Source: JACVCJ01 sp052437175 (lineage in GTDB: Bacteria; Bacteroidota; Bacteroidia; CAIKAF01). Taken from it: 64,000 nucleotides of DNA. The DNA lies in NCBI GenBank assembly GCA_052437175.1, contig JBQVOK010000002.1:62001-126000 (forward strand). The letters run 5' to 3'. Below the pieces are notes generated by a model that did not search any database, was not told the DNA's origin, and saw only the letters and a list, made by a program, of their open reading frames with translations. Below, in pieces: positions 17,431 to 25,902 of this stretch; position 1 is the stretch's first letter; every line of letters starts with the position of its first letter. Position numbers and translations under genes: made by a program.

Positions 17431-18693
17431 TTAACGACTCCTGTACAAGGCCGCAAAACGTTGTTCGGCCTCTGTTTCAAAAAAGGCCCGCAGTTCCCTG
17501 TCGGGAATACGTTCGAACACGTCGTTGGCAAAGGCCAGCAGCAGCAGTTTACGGGCTTCGGCCTGGCGTATGCCGCGGGCCTGCATGTAAAAAATGCTCT
17601 GTTCGTCCAGCTGACCGGTGGTGCTGCCGTGACTGCATTTTACGTCATCGGCATAAATTTCGAGTTCCGGTTTGGAATTGATCGTGGCCTCGCGGCTCAG
17701 TAATACGTTCTTGTTGCTCTGGTAGGCATTGGTCTTTTGCGCATCGCGGGCCACGTACACTTTCCCGTTGAAAATGCCCTTACCGTCCGCGGCGGCAATA
17801 CCTTTGTACATTTCGTCGCTGGTACAGTCCGGGAACATGTGTCCCACAAAAGTACGGTTATCGATGTGCTGCCCTTCCGAAGGCATAAAAAGCCCGTTGA
17901 GCTCGGTGTGACAGCCTTCGCCGGCATGTTCCGCACGCACGTTGTTGCGCATAAAGGCAGAACCGGTGCTGGAGGTTGTGAGCGAAAAGGTACTGTTCGC
18001 TGCCTGCAGGGCCGAAAAATGATTAATGGTGTAGCTTTCGGGGCCTTCGTTCTGCATCTCGTACACACGCAGGGTTGCGCCTTCTGCCGTAAAATACTGC
18101 CATACCTGCTGCGCAAAAAAACGTTTGTCCGCAGCGTGCGCGTGCAGCATAAGCACGGAGGCCGATGCATTTTTCCCTGCCTTCAGCACATGCAGGGAAG
18201 CCAGTGAAGACGCATCTTCCACATCTGTATACGAAAATACCAGGAGCGGTTTTTCCAGCTGTACATTTTCCCCTATGAGCAGGGCCACACCTTCAGAAGC
18301 TGTAGCCAGGGCCAGCGCTTTTACCGCGTCGGGCTCGGGCAGGCCAAAGGTGTGTGCGGCCAGCGGGCCGTCCAATATGGCGCCTGCGGCCTGTACGTCC
18401 ACGCCGGCGGGCAGTGCAGACAAAGCCGGCTGAAATACGCCGTTGTACAGTACCAGCGTACCGGAAACGGCAAAAGGCAGTTCCGGCAGGTTCAGCGTGT
18501 CCGTTGCGGTCTTCGGTTCCGTTTCGCGGAAGCCGTTCTCCGTAACCAGGCGCTGTATATTGCTGTATTTATACAGTTCGTTCTTAACCTCGGGCAGGCC
18601 TTTTTCCTCGAAAAAAGCCAGGGCACGGGCACGCAGGGCCTGCACTTCCGTGTTTCCCCATCCGGCGGTTTTTACCTGTGTTTCTGTGAGCAT
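17431..18693 (-). CDS. sufD: Fe-S cluster assembly protein SufD
   Basis: A 420-residue SufB/SufD-family scaffold subunit. The C-terminal half has the conserved run HTELNGLFMPSEGQHIDNRT, a CTSDEMYKGI block and the end motif KCSHGSTTGQLDEQSIFYMQ with the conserved C and H. SufD pairs with SufB and the ATPase SufC to build Fe-S clusters under iron limitation or oxidative stress. It follows sufC by nine bases and is the last gene before the terminator. No sufS or sufE gene follows, unlike many suf operons. Confidence 0.97.
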   Translation of the reverse strand: MLTETQVKTAGWGNTEVQALRARALAFFEEKGLPEVKNELYKYSNIQRLVTENGFRETEPKTATDTLNLPELPFAVSGTLVLYNGVFQPALSALPAGVDVQAAGAILDGPLAAHTFGLPEPDAVKALALATASEGVALLIGENVQLEKPLLVFSYTDVEDASSLASLHVLKAGKNASASVLMLHAHAADKRFFAQQVWQYFTAEGATLRVYEMQNEGPESYTINHFSALQAANSTFSLTTSSTGSAFMRNNVRAEHAGEGCHTELNGLFMPSEGQHIDNRTFVGHMFPDCTSDEMYKGIAAADGKGIFNGKVYVARDAQKTNAYQSNKNVLLSREATINSKPELEIYADDVKCSHGSTTGQLDEQSIFYMQARGIRQAEARKLLLLAFANDVFERIPDRELRAFFETEAEQRFAALYRSR

Positions 18694-18702
18694 AGGACCA
18701 GG

Positions 18703-19455
18703 TTAAGCTTCTACTTCTTTTTTAATGTGGTCGTAGCCTTTGTCTTCGAGTTCCAGGGCCAGTTCTTTCGGTCCCGTTTTTACAATGCGGCCGTCGTACA
18801 GTACGTGTACAAAATCGGGCACAATATAATCGAGCAGGCGCTGGTAGTGCGTGATCACCAGGAAGGCGTTCTCCGCGCTTTTCAGTTTGTTCACCCCTTC
18901 GGACACAATGCGCAGGGCGTCGATATCGAGGCCGCTGTCCGTTTCGTCGAGGATCGACAGGTAGGGATTCAGCATGGCCATCTGGTAAATTTCGTTGCGT
19001 TTTTTCTCACCGCCGGAGAAGCCTTCGTTCACCGAACGTCCGGCCAGTTTTTTATCCAGTTCCACCAGGGCCTGTTTTTCCTTGCTCAGCGCCAGGAAAG
19101 CTTTGGCGTCCAGTGCGTCCAGACCACGGTATTCGCGTACTTCGTTCACGGCCGTACGCATAAAGTTGGTCATGCTAACGCCGGGAATTTCCACCGGGTA
19201 CTGGAACGCCAGGAAAATGCCTTCGCCGGCACGTTCTTCGGGCGAAAGTTCCAGCAGGTCCTTACCGCGGAAGATCACTTCTCCCTGTGTAATTTCATAG
19301 TCTTCCTTGCCGGCCAGCACGGACGACAGGGTACTTTTTCCGGAACCGTTGGGTCCCATAATGGCATGCACTTCGCCGGCGGCGATCTCGAGGTTGATTC
19401 CCTTCAGAATTTCCTTGCCGTTGATGGATGCATGTAAATTTTTTATAGTGAGCAT
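18703..19455 (-). CDS. sufC: Fe-S cluster assembly ATPase SufC
   Basis: A 250-residue ABC-type ATPase. Walker A is GPNGSGKST, the signature is FSGGEKKRNEI (the SufC form), and Walker B ends in LDETDSGLD, followed by the H-loop in LVITHYQRLL. It is the cytosolic motor of the SufBC2D complex. It starts 33 bases after the sufB stop. Confidence 0.98.
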   Translation of the reverse strand: MLTIKNLHASINGKEILKGINLEIAAGEVHAIMGPNGSGKSTLSSVLAGKEDYEITQGEVIFRGKDLLELSPEERAGEGIFLAFQYPVEIPGVSMTNFMRTAVNEVREYRGLDALDAKAFLALSKEKQALVELDKKLAGRSVNEGFSGGEKKRNEIYQMAMLNPYLSILDETDSGLDIDALRIVSEGVNKLKSAENAFLVITHYQRLLDYIVPDFVHVLYDGRIVKTGPKELALELEDKGYDHIKKEVEA

Positions 19456-19488
19456 GATGTGTAACGTGTTGCTTTTTTCCTGTATATA

Positions 19489-20934
19489 TTATCCCACGCT
19501 GCCTTCGAGCGAGATACTGAGTAATTTCTGTGCTTCCACGGCAAATTCCATGGGCAGCTGGTTGAACACTTCCTTACAATAACCGTTCACGATAAGGCTT
19601 ACGGCCTTTTCGGTATTGATACCGCGCTGATTGCAGTAGAACAGCTGGTCTTCGGCAATTTTACTGGTCGTGGCCTCGTGTTCTACTTTGGCCGAAGGGT
19701 TATCGCATTCGATGTACGGGAAGGTATGTGCGCCGCAGGTACTGCCAATGAGCAGACTGTCGCACTGGGAGAAGTTACGCGCACCTTCTGCCTCACGGCC
19801 TATTTTTACCAGTCCGCGGTAACTGTTGTTGCTCTTACCGGCGGATATACCCTTGGACACGATGGTACTGCGTGTATTGCGGCCCAGGTGTATCATTTTG
19901 GTGCCCGTATCGGCCTGCTGGAAATTATTGGTGAGCGCTACCGAATAGAATTCACCGATGCTGTGATCGCCTTTCAGGATCACGCTGGGGTACTTCCAGG
20001 TAACGGCCGAACCGGTCTCTACCTGCGTCCAGGATATTTTACTGTTATCGCCTTTGCAGATACCGCGTTTGGTCACAAAATTGTAAATACCGCCCTTGCC
20101 TTCTTTGTTACCGGGGTACCAGTTCTGTACGGTGCTGTACTTGATCTCGGCATCGCGCAGGGCCACCAGTTCCACCACGGCGGCATGCAGCTGGTTCTCG
20201 TCGCGCATGGGGGCCGTGCAGCCTTCCAGGTAACTTACATAGCTGCCTTCGTCGGCCACGATGAGCGTACGCTCGAACTGCCCGGTATTAATGGCGTTTA
20301 TACGGAAATAGGTACTCAGTTCCATCGGACAGCGTACCCCTTTGGGTATGTATACGAAAGAACCGTCGCTGAACACCGCGCAGTTGAGTGCGGCAAAATA
20401 GTTATCGCGCACGGGCACCACCGAGCCCAGGTATTTCTTTACCAGTTCGGGGTATTCTTTAATGGCTTCGCTCATGGAACAGAACACGATGCCCAGTTCG
20501 CTGAGTTTTTCGCGGAAGGTGGTCTTTACCGAAATCGAGTCGATCACCGCGTCTACGGCCACGCCCGAAAGTACTTTCTGTTCTTCGAGCGAGATACCCA
20601 GTTTATTAAAGGTTTCCAGGATCTCGGGGTCCACCTCGTCGAGCGAGTTGTATTTGGGCCCTTTGCGGGGCGCTGAATAGTAAATGATGTCCTGGTAATT
20701 GATCTTCGGGTACTGAACGTGCGCCCAGTCCGGCTCCGTCATCTGTTCCCAGGTGCGGAAAGCCTTCAGACGCCAGTCGAGCATCCACTCAGGCTCTTCT
20801 TTGCGGGCACTGATAAAGCGTATGGTGTCCTCGCTGAGGCCCGGAGCTGCCGTATCGTTCTCAAGGTCGGTATAAAAACCCCACTTGTATTCGGAACTGA
20901 CGGCCTGGTCTATTATTTTATTCGAGTCTGACAT
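19489..20934 (-). CDS. sufB: Fe-S cluster assembly protein SufB
   Basis: A 481-residue SufB. Conserved features include PKGVRCPMELSTYFRIN, SYLEGCTAPMRDE, NWYPGNKEGKGGIYNFVTKR and the C-terminal KVEHEATTSKIAEDQLFYCN. SufB carries the site where the nascent cluster is built at the SufB-SufD interface. It lies 18 bases after the A-type carrier gene. Confidence 0.98.
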   Translation of the reverse strand: MSDSNKIIDQAVSSEYKWGFYTDLENDTAAPGLSEDTIRFISARKEEPEWMLDWRLKAFRTWEQMTEPDWAHVQYPKINYQDIIYYSAPRKGPKYNSLDEVDPEILETFNKLGISLEEQKVLSGVAVDAVIDSISVKTTFREKLSELGIVFCSMSEAIKEYPELVKKYLGSVVPVRDNYFAALNCAVFSDGSFVYIPKGVRCPMELSTYFRINAINTGQFERTLIVADEGSYVSYLEGCTAPMRDENQLHAAVVELVALRDAEIKYSTVQNWYPGNKEGKGGIYNFVTKRGICKGDNSKISWTQVETGSAVTWKYPSVILKGDHSIGEFYSVALTNNFQQADTGTKMIHLGRNTRSTIVSKGISAGKSNNSYRGLVKIGREAEGARNFSQCDSLLIGSTCGAHTFPYIECDNPSAKVEHEATTSKIAEDQLFYCNQRGINTEKAVSLIVNGYCKEVFNQLPMEFAVEAQKLLSISLEGSVG

Positions 20935-20952
20935 GGAGAAACCGTTGTAATG

Positions 20953-21279
20953 TTAAACCGAGAAACTTTCGCCGCAGCCACAGGTGCGGGTAGCGTTCGG
21001 GTTTTTAAACTGGAAGCCTTTGCCGTTGAGACCGTCGCTGAAGTCCAGCTCGGTGCCCACCAGGTATAAAAAGCTTTTTTTGCTCACTACGATCTGTACT
21101 CCTTTATCTTCGAACAGCTTATCGTCCGCCTTCATTTCCTCGTCGAATTTCAGCTGGTAGGTAAGCCCGGAACAACCGCCGCCTTCCACGCCCACGCGCA
21201 GGAAAGCCGACTCGGTATGCCCTTCGGCACGACGCAGTTCCGCTAATTTTTCTTTTGCTATATCAGAAACGGTTATCAT
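20953..21279 (-). CDS. sufA: A-type Fe-S carrier (SufA/IscA/HesB family)
   Basis: A 108-residue A-type carrier that receives Fe-S clusters from the SufBCD scaffold and delivers them to apoproteins. The three conserved cysteines are in GGGCSGLTY and in the terminal CGCGESF. It is the first gene of the sufABCD run and stands behind the promoter at 21361-21368 and the palindrome at 21326-21348. The name sufA rests on operon position; by sequence alone ErpA or IscA is equally possible. Confidence 0.93.
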   Translation of the reverse strand: MITVSDIAKEKLAELRRAEGHTESAFLRVGVEGGGCSGLTYQLKFDEEMKADDKLFEDKGVQIVVSKKSFLYLVGTELDFSDGLNGKGFQFKNPNATRTCGCGESFSV

Positions 21280-21325
21280 TTCAATGAATGCGTTACTTTT
21301 GTTGTGTTTTTAGAAAGGGAAGCTA

Positions 21326-21348
21326 TTATTTAGAATCAGTCTAAATAA
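21326..21348. promoter_or_regulatory. Palindromic operator before sufABCD
   Basis: A perfect inverted repeat with nine-base arms (TTATTTAGA and TCTAAATAA) around a five-base spacer. It starts about 12 bases downstream of the minus-strand -7 box, so it covers the first transcribed bases of the suf mRNA, where a bound repressor would block initiation or early elongation. The TTTAGA-N5-TCTAAA core resembles DtxR/IdeR-like sites more than Fur or IscR sites; the regulator is my inference. Confidence 0.75.
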
Positions 21349-21360
21349 ACTCCCACGGTG

Positions 21361-21368
21361 CAAAGGTA
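21361..21368 (-). promoter_or_regulatory. -7 box (TACCTTTG) of the suf operon
   Basis: On the minus strand TACCTTTG, a perfect TAnnTTTG, 82 bases before the sufA start codon. Transcription should start near 21355, just ahead of the palindrome at 21326-21348. No clear TTTG stands upstream. Confidence 0.6.
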
Positions 21369-21407
21369 GTCAATTCCCCTAAATAAGGGATAGAAATTTT
21401 TAATAAG

Positions 21408-22451
21408 ATGATCGAAGAAACTAATCCGGAACTTACAAACCTGCAGCAGATAGGCGAATTCGGGCTGATCGAACGTATCGGCCAAAGTAAGAAATTTGTA
21501 CACGAACAGACGATAAAAGGCATCGGGGACGACTGTGCGGTGACCGATCCGCAGGGTAAAAAGGTATTGCTGAGTACCGATCTGCTCTGCGAAGGCGTAC
21601 ATTTCGACCTGGCCTACGTACCCCTGAAACACCTGGGCTATAAGGCCGCGGTGGTGAATTTCAGCGATATGCTGGCCATGAACGTAAAACCGGCGCAACT
21701 GCTGATGAATATTACCCTTTCGGCTAAATTTACCGTAGAAGCGGTAGACGAGCTGTACAAAGGCATCCATGCCGCCTGCGAAAAGTACGGCGTGGAGCTC
21801 ATCGGCGGCGATACCTCCTCCTCGATACGCGGTATGGTGCTCAGCGGCACGGTGATCGGTTATGCCGATGAAGAACAGATCGTATACCGCAGCGGGGCTG
21901 CCGAGCGCGAACTGCTGTGCGTGACCGGCGACCTGGGCGCGGCCTATGCCGGACTGCGCCTGCTGGAACGCGAAAAACAGATCTTTAAGGATAACCCGGC
22001 CGTACAGCCCGACCTGAGCGGCAACGACTATATACTGGAACGTCAGCTGAAACCCGAGGCCCGCATCGATATTATTACCGCACTGGCCGAAATGGGCATT
22101 AAACCTACGGCCATGATGGATATTTCGGACGGGCTCGCTTCCGAGATCGGGCACATCTGCCAGGCATCGGGACTGGGGGCACACATTTACCTGAACCGCA
22201 TTCCGGTTGACCCTTCGGCGGCCTCTTTCCTGGAAGAACTGAAAGTACACCCCGGCGTGGCGGCCCTGAACGGCGGTGAAGATTACGAACTGCTGTTCAC
22301 CCTGAAACAAAGCGACTACGAAAAGATCTCGAAAAGTCCGGATATTACGATCATCGGCTATATGAGCGCCGCATCGGAAGGCATCAAGATCGAAACCCCG
22401 GACGGCCGCGTAAGTGACCTGACGGCCGGCGGATGGAACGCATTTCAATAG
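21408..22451 (+). CDS. thiL: Thiamine-monophosphate kinase ThiL
   Basis: A 347-residue ThiL, which phosphorylates thiamine phosphate to thiamine diphosphate. Family features: GEFGLIERI near the start, GIGDDCAV, the LSTDLLCEGVHFDL metal loop, GGDTSSS, VTGDLGAAYAGL, and MDISDGLASEIGHIC with NGGEDYELLFT. It is divergent from the suf operon and 24 bases before asd. No TPP riboswitch was recognised in its leader. Confidence 0.97.
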   Translation: MIEETNPELTNLQQIGEFGLIERIGQSKKFVHEQTIKGIGDDCAVTDPQGKKVLLSTDLLCEGVHFDLAYVPLKHLGYKAAVVNFSDMLAMNVKPAQLLMNITLSAKFTVEAVDELYKGIHAACEKYGVELIGGDTSSSIRGMVLSGTVIGYADEEQIVYRSGAAERELLCVTGDLGAAYAGLRLLEREKQIFKDNPAVQPDLSGNDYILERQLKPEARIDIITALAEMGIKPTAMMDISDGLASEIGHICQASGLGAHIYLNRIPVDPSAASFLEELKVHPGVAALNGGEDYELLFTLKQSDYEKISKSPDITIIGYMSAASEGIKIETPDGRVSDLTAGGWNAFQ

Positions 22452-22474
22452 AAACTAAAAAAAGTACATAAAAA

Positions 22475-23470
22475 ATGAAAATTGCCGTAGTAGGCGCTAC
22501 CGGCCTGGTAGGTCAGAAAATGTTGCAGATACTGGAAGAGCGGGATTTTCCGGTAAGTGAACTGATACCCGTGGCGAGTGAAAGTTCCCTGGGTAAGACC
22601 GTAACCTTCCGTGGCAAGGAGTACACGGTGGTTTCGGCTACGGAAGCCATTGAGCGAAAGCCGGCCATCGCCCTTTTTTCTGCCGGGGGAAGCACTTCGC
22701 TGGAATGGGCCCCGAAATTTGCCGAAGCCGGCATTACGGTGATCGACAACAGTTCGGCCTGGCGCATGGACCCGGCAAAAAAACTGGTGGTACCCGAAGT
22801 GAACGGCCAGGTGCTGAGCGCGGAGGACAAGATCATTGCCAACCCCAATTGCAGTACCATACAGCTGGTACTGGTGCTGAAGCCCCTGCACGACGCGCTG
22901 CACATACGCCGCGTGGTGGTAAGCACCTACCAGAGCGTGACAGGTACCGGCAAAAAAGCAGTAGACCAGCTGCAGAACGAGCGTAAAGGTGTGGCTGGCG
23001 CCATGGCCTACCCCTACCCCATCGACCTGAACCTGATCCCCCAGATCGATATTTTCATGGACAACGGGTATACCAAAGAAGAAATGAAGATGACGAACGA
23101 GACCCGCAAGATCATGGGCGACGATTCCATAAAGCTTACGGCCACCTGCGTACGCGTACCCGTAATGGGCGGGCACAGCGAAAGTGTGAACATTGAATTT
23201 GAAAGATCTTTTGACCTGCAGCAGATCCGCAGCCTGCTTGAGAAAGCACCCGGCGTAAAGGTAATCGACGACCCCGCGCAGCTGCAATATCCCATGCCGC
23301 TCTTGCACGCGTCAGATTCAGATGATACCTTTGTAGGACGTATACGTTACGACGAAACCCGCGAAAATACCCTCAACTGCTGGATCGTTTCGGACAACCT
23401 GCGTAAAGGCGCAGCTACCAATGCCGTACAGATCGCGGAATACATCACACAGAAAGGTTTTGTAAAATAA
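22475..23470 (+). CDS. asd: Aspartate-semialdehyde dehydrogenase
   Basis: A 331-residue Asd, the NADPH enzyme converting aspartyl phosphate to aspartate semialdehyde for lysine, threonine and methionine synthesis. It shows the N-terminal VGATGLVGQKML nucleotide site, the substrate block IDNSSAWRMD, the nucleophile cysteine in NPNCSTIQ, and YQSVTGTGKKAVDQL. The acid-base histidine is in MGGHSES. It is probably co-transcribed with thiL and followed by a strong terminator. Confidence 0.97.
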   Translation: MKIAVVGATGLVGQKMLQILEERDFPVSELIPVASESSLGKTVTFRGKEYTVVSATEAIERKPAIALFSAGGSTSLEWAPKFAEAGITVIDNSSAWRMDPAKKLVVPEVNGQVLSAEDKIIANPNCSTIQLVLVLKPLHDALHIRRVVVSTYQSVTGTGKKAVDQLQNERKGVAGAMAYPYPIDLNLIPQIDIFMDNGYTKEEMKMTNETRKIMGDDSIKLTATCVRVPVMGGHSESVNIEFERSFDLQQIRSLLEKAPGVKVIDDPAQLQYPMPLLHASDSDDTFVGRIRYDETRENTLNCWIVSDNLRKGAATNAVQIAEYITQKGFVK

Positions 23471-23493
23471 GTACCTTGTTTTTTTTATATATA

Positions 23494-23527
23494 GGGCTTT
23501 TACGGGCAACCGTAAGAGCCTTTTTTT
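23494..23527 (+). terminator. Intrinsic terminator after asd
   Basis: GGCTTTTACGG and CCGTAAGAGCC form an eleven-pair stem (one G-U) with a GCAA tetraloop, followed by seven T. Confidence 0.9.
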
Positions 23528-23532
23528 ATGCA

Positions 23533-23563
23533 TAAAAAAAGGGAGGTCTTCCCAGGACCTCCC
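23533..23563 (-). terminator. Intrinsic terminator of the adhesin operon
   Basis: On the minus strand, GGGAGGTC and GACCTCCC arms with a seven-base loop followed by seven T. It lies beyond the OmpA-family gene and ends the minus-strand operon. Confidence 0.85.
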
Positions 23564-23573
23564 TTCCAAAATC

Positions 23574-23612
23574 GGCCGGACCAAAAGCAGACACCCGGTC
23601 CGGCCTCTTTTT
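23574..23612. terminator. Second hairpin between the convergent operons
   Basis: GGCCGGACC and GGTCCGGCC pair over nine bases around a 14-base loop; TCTTTTTC follows on the plus strand and a weaker T stretch on the minus. It likely backs up the two neighbouring terminators. Confidence 0.6.
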
Positions 23613-23630
23613 CTCTAACCACTTAACGCG

Positions 23631-25886
23631 TTATTGTACTTTTAAAATACGTATCTCGGTACGACGGTTGGCCTGGTGTTCCTCATCGGTACACTTAACC
23701 CCGTTGGCACATTTATTGCTGAGCATGGTTTCGCCGTAACCTTTGGCTACCAGGCTTTCTGCGGATATCCCCTTGACCTTGATCAGGTAATCCACACAGC
23801 TCTGGGCACGGCGTTGCGACAGGCTCAGGTTGTACGAGTCGGACCCACGGCTGTCGGTGTGCGAAGACAGCTGCACCTTGATCTGTGGATTCCGTTTCAG
23901 GAAATCGTACACTTTATCCAGTTCCACCATACTCTGCGGACGCAGAGTGGCTTTGTTGTAGTCGTAATAAATATCTTTCAGTTCGAATACGGCATTTTCT
24001 TTGATCGGGTTGAAACACACGTCTCTGTTCAGCACAAATTCCCTGCGTTTTTCCGCTCCGGGTTCTGTATTGCCGAATTCAAAGGCCATTTTCTTCGTCT
24101 CCGGGAAGAAACCGGCACCCGTGTTCTCTACAATGTATTTCCACTGTTTCGGCTGCAGCGCTTCGCCCTGTACAACGGGTTCCGTTTTCAGGATCTCGAT
24201 CTCGCCTGCAGCGTTCGACGTATAGAACTTCTTCTCGTTGCCGCCCTCTTCTTTTACGCTCATTTCGGCATTCGGAACGGGATTCCCGGTACTGCAGTCC
24301 TTTACTACGAACAGCATGCGGTACGCCCTTTCCTTGGGCAGGGTATTGTCTTCCATCTGCAGGTCGGCACGCAGTACTTCCGAAGTGTTTTTACCCTGTG
24401 TGCTCAGTGTGGCCGGGCTTACCAGGTCAAAGTTCTCTTTGGTACCGGCAATTTCGTAATCGCAGTCTTTCAGCAGGGGGAAGGTAAAATTCCCCAGGGA
24501 ATCGGTGTATACCACGGTAGAATCTCCTAAGGTCCTGTTCCGCAGCACCACCTGTACATTGCCCAGTTTTTTGGCGGGATCGTCCTTATCTGTTACCGTG
24601 CCTTCCACTTCCAGCACTACGCGGCGCATTTCCACGCTCATAACGCGATCGGTGTATCCGCGGCGGTCCGAAGAAAAATAGCCCGTTTTATGATCGCGGG
24701 TGATGAGTGCAAAATCGTCGGCTTTGGTATTGAGCGGATAGCCCATGTTCAGCGGGGCCATGAAACCGTTGCTGCCGGCGCGGCTTTCGAAGAGGTCGAG
24801 TCCGCCCAGACCTGCCAGTCCGTTGGATGCGTAATACAGCGTACCGTCATCAGCCACAAAGGGGAACATCTCGTCCTTTTCGGTATTGAGGGTCTTGCCC
24901 AGGTTCTGCGGAGCCGACCAGCCGTTGCCTTCACGGCGGCACATCCAGAGATCGGTCCCTCCCTGTCCACCCGGCATATCGCTTACAAAATACAGGGTCT
25001 TCTCATCGGGAGAAAGCGCTGCATGTCCTACAGAATACACTGCGGAATTGTAGGCAAAGGGCTGCGGAACGCTCCATTTACCATCGGCGCCTTTTTCGGC
25101 TATGTATAAACTCAGGTTCACGATCGTACCTTTACGCACATCTTTTTCGGTACGGTTTCGGGTAATAAAGGCCTGTTTACTGTCTTTGCTGAAGAATACC
25201 GGACCGTCGTGCTCACGGGTCTTCAGTTCTTTTTTCTGCAATTTTGCCTTTTTACGGTATTCGCCGTTCTTCGGACGGGCATAATACACGTTCAGGTAGC
25301 CCGTATTGTCCCATCCGTACTTCGACATAAGGGCCTGCGATTTGCGGGTAGAGACAAAGATCAGTCCATCCTGGTAATAGGCCGCTGAAAAATCGCCCAG
25401 TCCCTTGTTGAAAGGCATTTCCTTTACGGTATAGCGTGTGCTGTCGCGCGTGAGGTACACGGGGTAATTCAGGTTGCGCTCGTATTCCTTCAGGGTACCC
25501 AGTTCATGTCCCTGGGCTTTCATCTCGCGGAGCACGGCAGCAGCCTCGTCATATTTACCCTGGTAACGCAACGCTTCAAAATATAGCGTATAATCGTCGG
25601 CAACCGCAGCTTTTCCGTTCACCAGCGACTGGTACCAGGCTGTGGCCTTGCTGTAATCGCGGGTATAGAATTCAGACTGTGCGGCTTTGCGTACCACTTC
25701 CCAGTCGGCCGGTTTTCCCTTACCCGATTTTTTAACGGTCTTGCGGGCCAGTTCGTTATAGATGGGGCTGGCCGCGGTATAATCGAGTAGTCCGAAATAG
25801 CGCTCGGCCAGGTTCCTGCGTGCCGTCTGGGCCTGTGCCGACGAAGCCAGCAGGAATACACATGCGTATATATATACTTTTTTCAT
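23631..25886 (-). CDS. PorE-like OmpA family protein (TPR, beta-propeller, CRD, OmpA) of type IX secretion
   Basis: A 751-residue exported protein starting at the ATG at 25886 (MKKVYIYACVFLL); an upstream open stretch to 25952 is not used. Order: signal peptide; TPR-like helices (about 20-150); WD40-like PD40 propeller with repeats such as GHAALSPDEKTLYFVSD and FPFVADDGTLYYAS (about 170-430); carboxypeptidase-regulatory-like domain (about 440-520); OmpA peptidoglycan-binding domain at the end (YYDYNKATLRPQS, HTDSRGSDSYNLSLSQRRA, NRRTEIRI). This layout matches PorE-type proteins that anchor type IX components to peptidoglycan. It follows the SprF-like gene by 16 bases. Confidence 0.9.
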   Translation of the reverse strand: MKKVYIYACVFLLASSAQAQTARRNLAERYFGLLDYTAASPIYNELARKTVKKSGKGKPADWEVVRKAAQSEFYTRDYSKATAWYQSLVNGKAAVADDYTLYFEALRYQGKYDEAAAVLREMKAQGHELGTLKEYERNLNYPVYLTRDSTRYTVKEMPFNKGLGDFSAAYYQDGLIFVSTRKSQALMSKYGWDNTGYLNVYYARPKNGEYRKKAKLQKKELKTREHDGPVFFSKDSKQAFITRNRTEKDVRKGTIVNLSLYIAEKGADGKWSVPQPFAYNSAVYSVGHAALSPDEKTLYFVSDMPGGQGGTDLWMCRREGNGWSAPQNLGKTLNTEKDEMFPFVADDGTLYYASNGLAGLGGLDLFESRAGSNGFMAPLNMGYPLNTKADDFALITRDHKTGYFSSDRRGYTDRVMSVEMRRVVLEVEGTVTDKDDPAKKLGNVQVVLRNRTLGDSTVVYTDSLGNFTFPLLKDCDYEIAGTKENFDLVSPATLSTQGKNTSEVLRADLQMEDNTLPKERAYRMLFVVKDCSTGNPVPNAEMSVKEEGGNEKKFYTSNAAGEIEILKTEPVVQGEALQPKQWKYIVENTGAGFFPETKKMAFEFGNTEPGAEKRREFVLNRDVCFNPIKENAVFELKDIYYDYNKATLRPQSMVELDKVYDFLKRNPQIKVQLSSHTDSRGSDSYNLSLSQRRAQSCVDYLIKVKGISAESLVAKGYGETMLSNKCANGVKCTDEEHQANRRTEIRILKVQ

Positions 25887-25902
25887 GATGCTTGCTTGTT
25901 GA

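Noticed and set aside
21302..21407. TPP riboswitch before thiL
   Set aside because: No THI-box core sequences were found in the leader; the notable element there is the suf palindrome.
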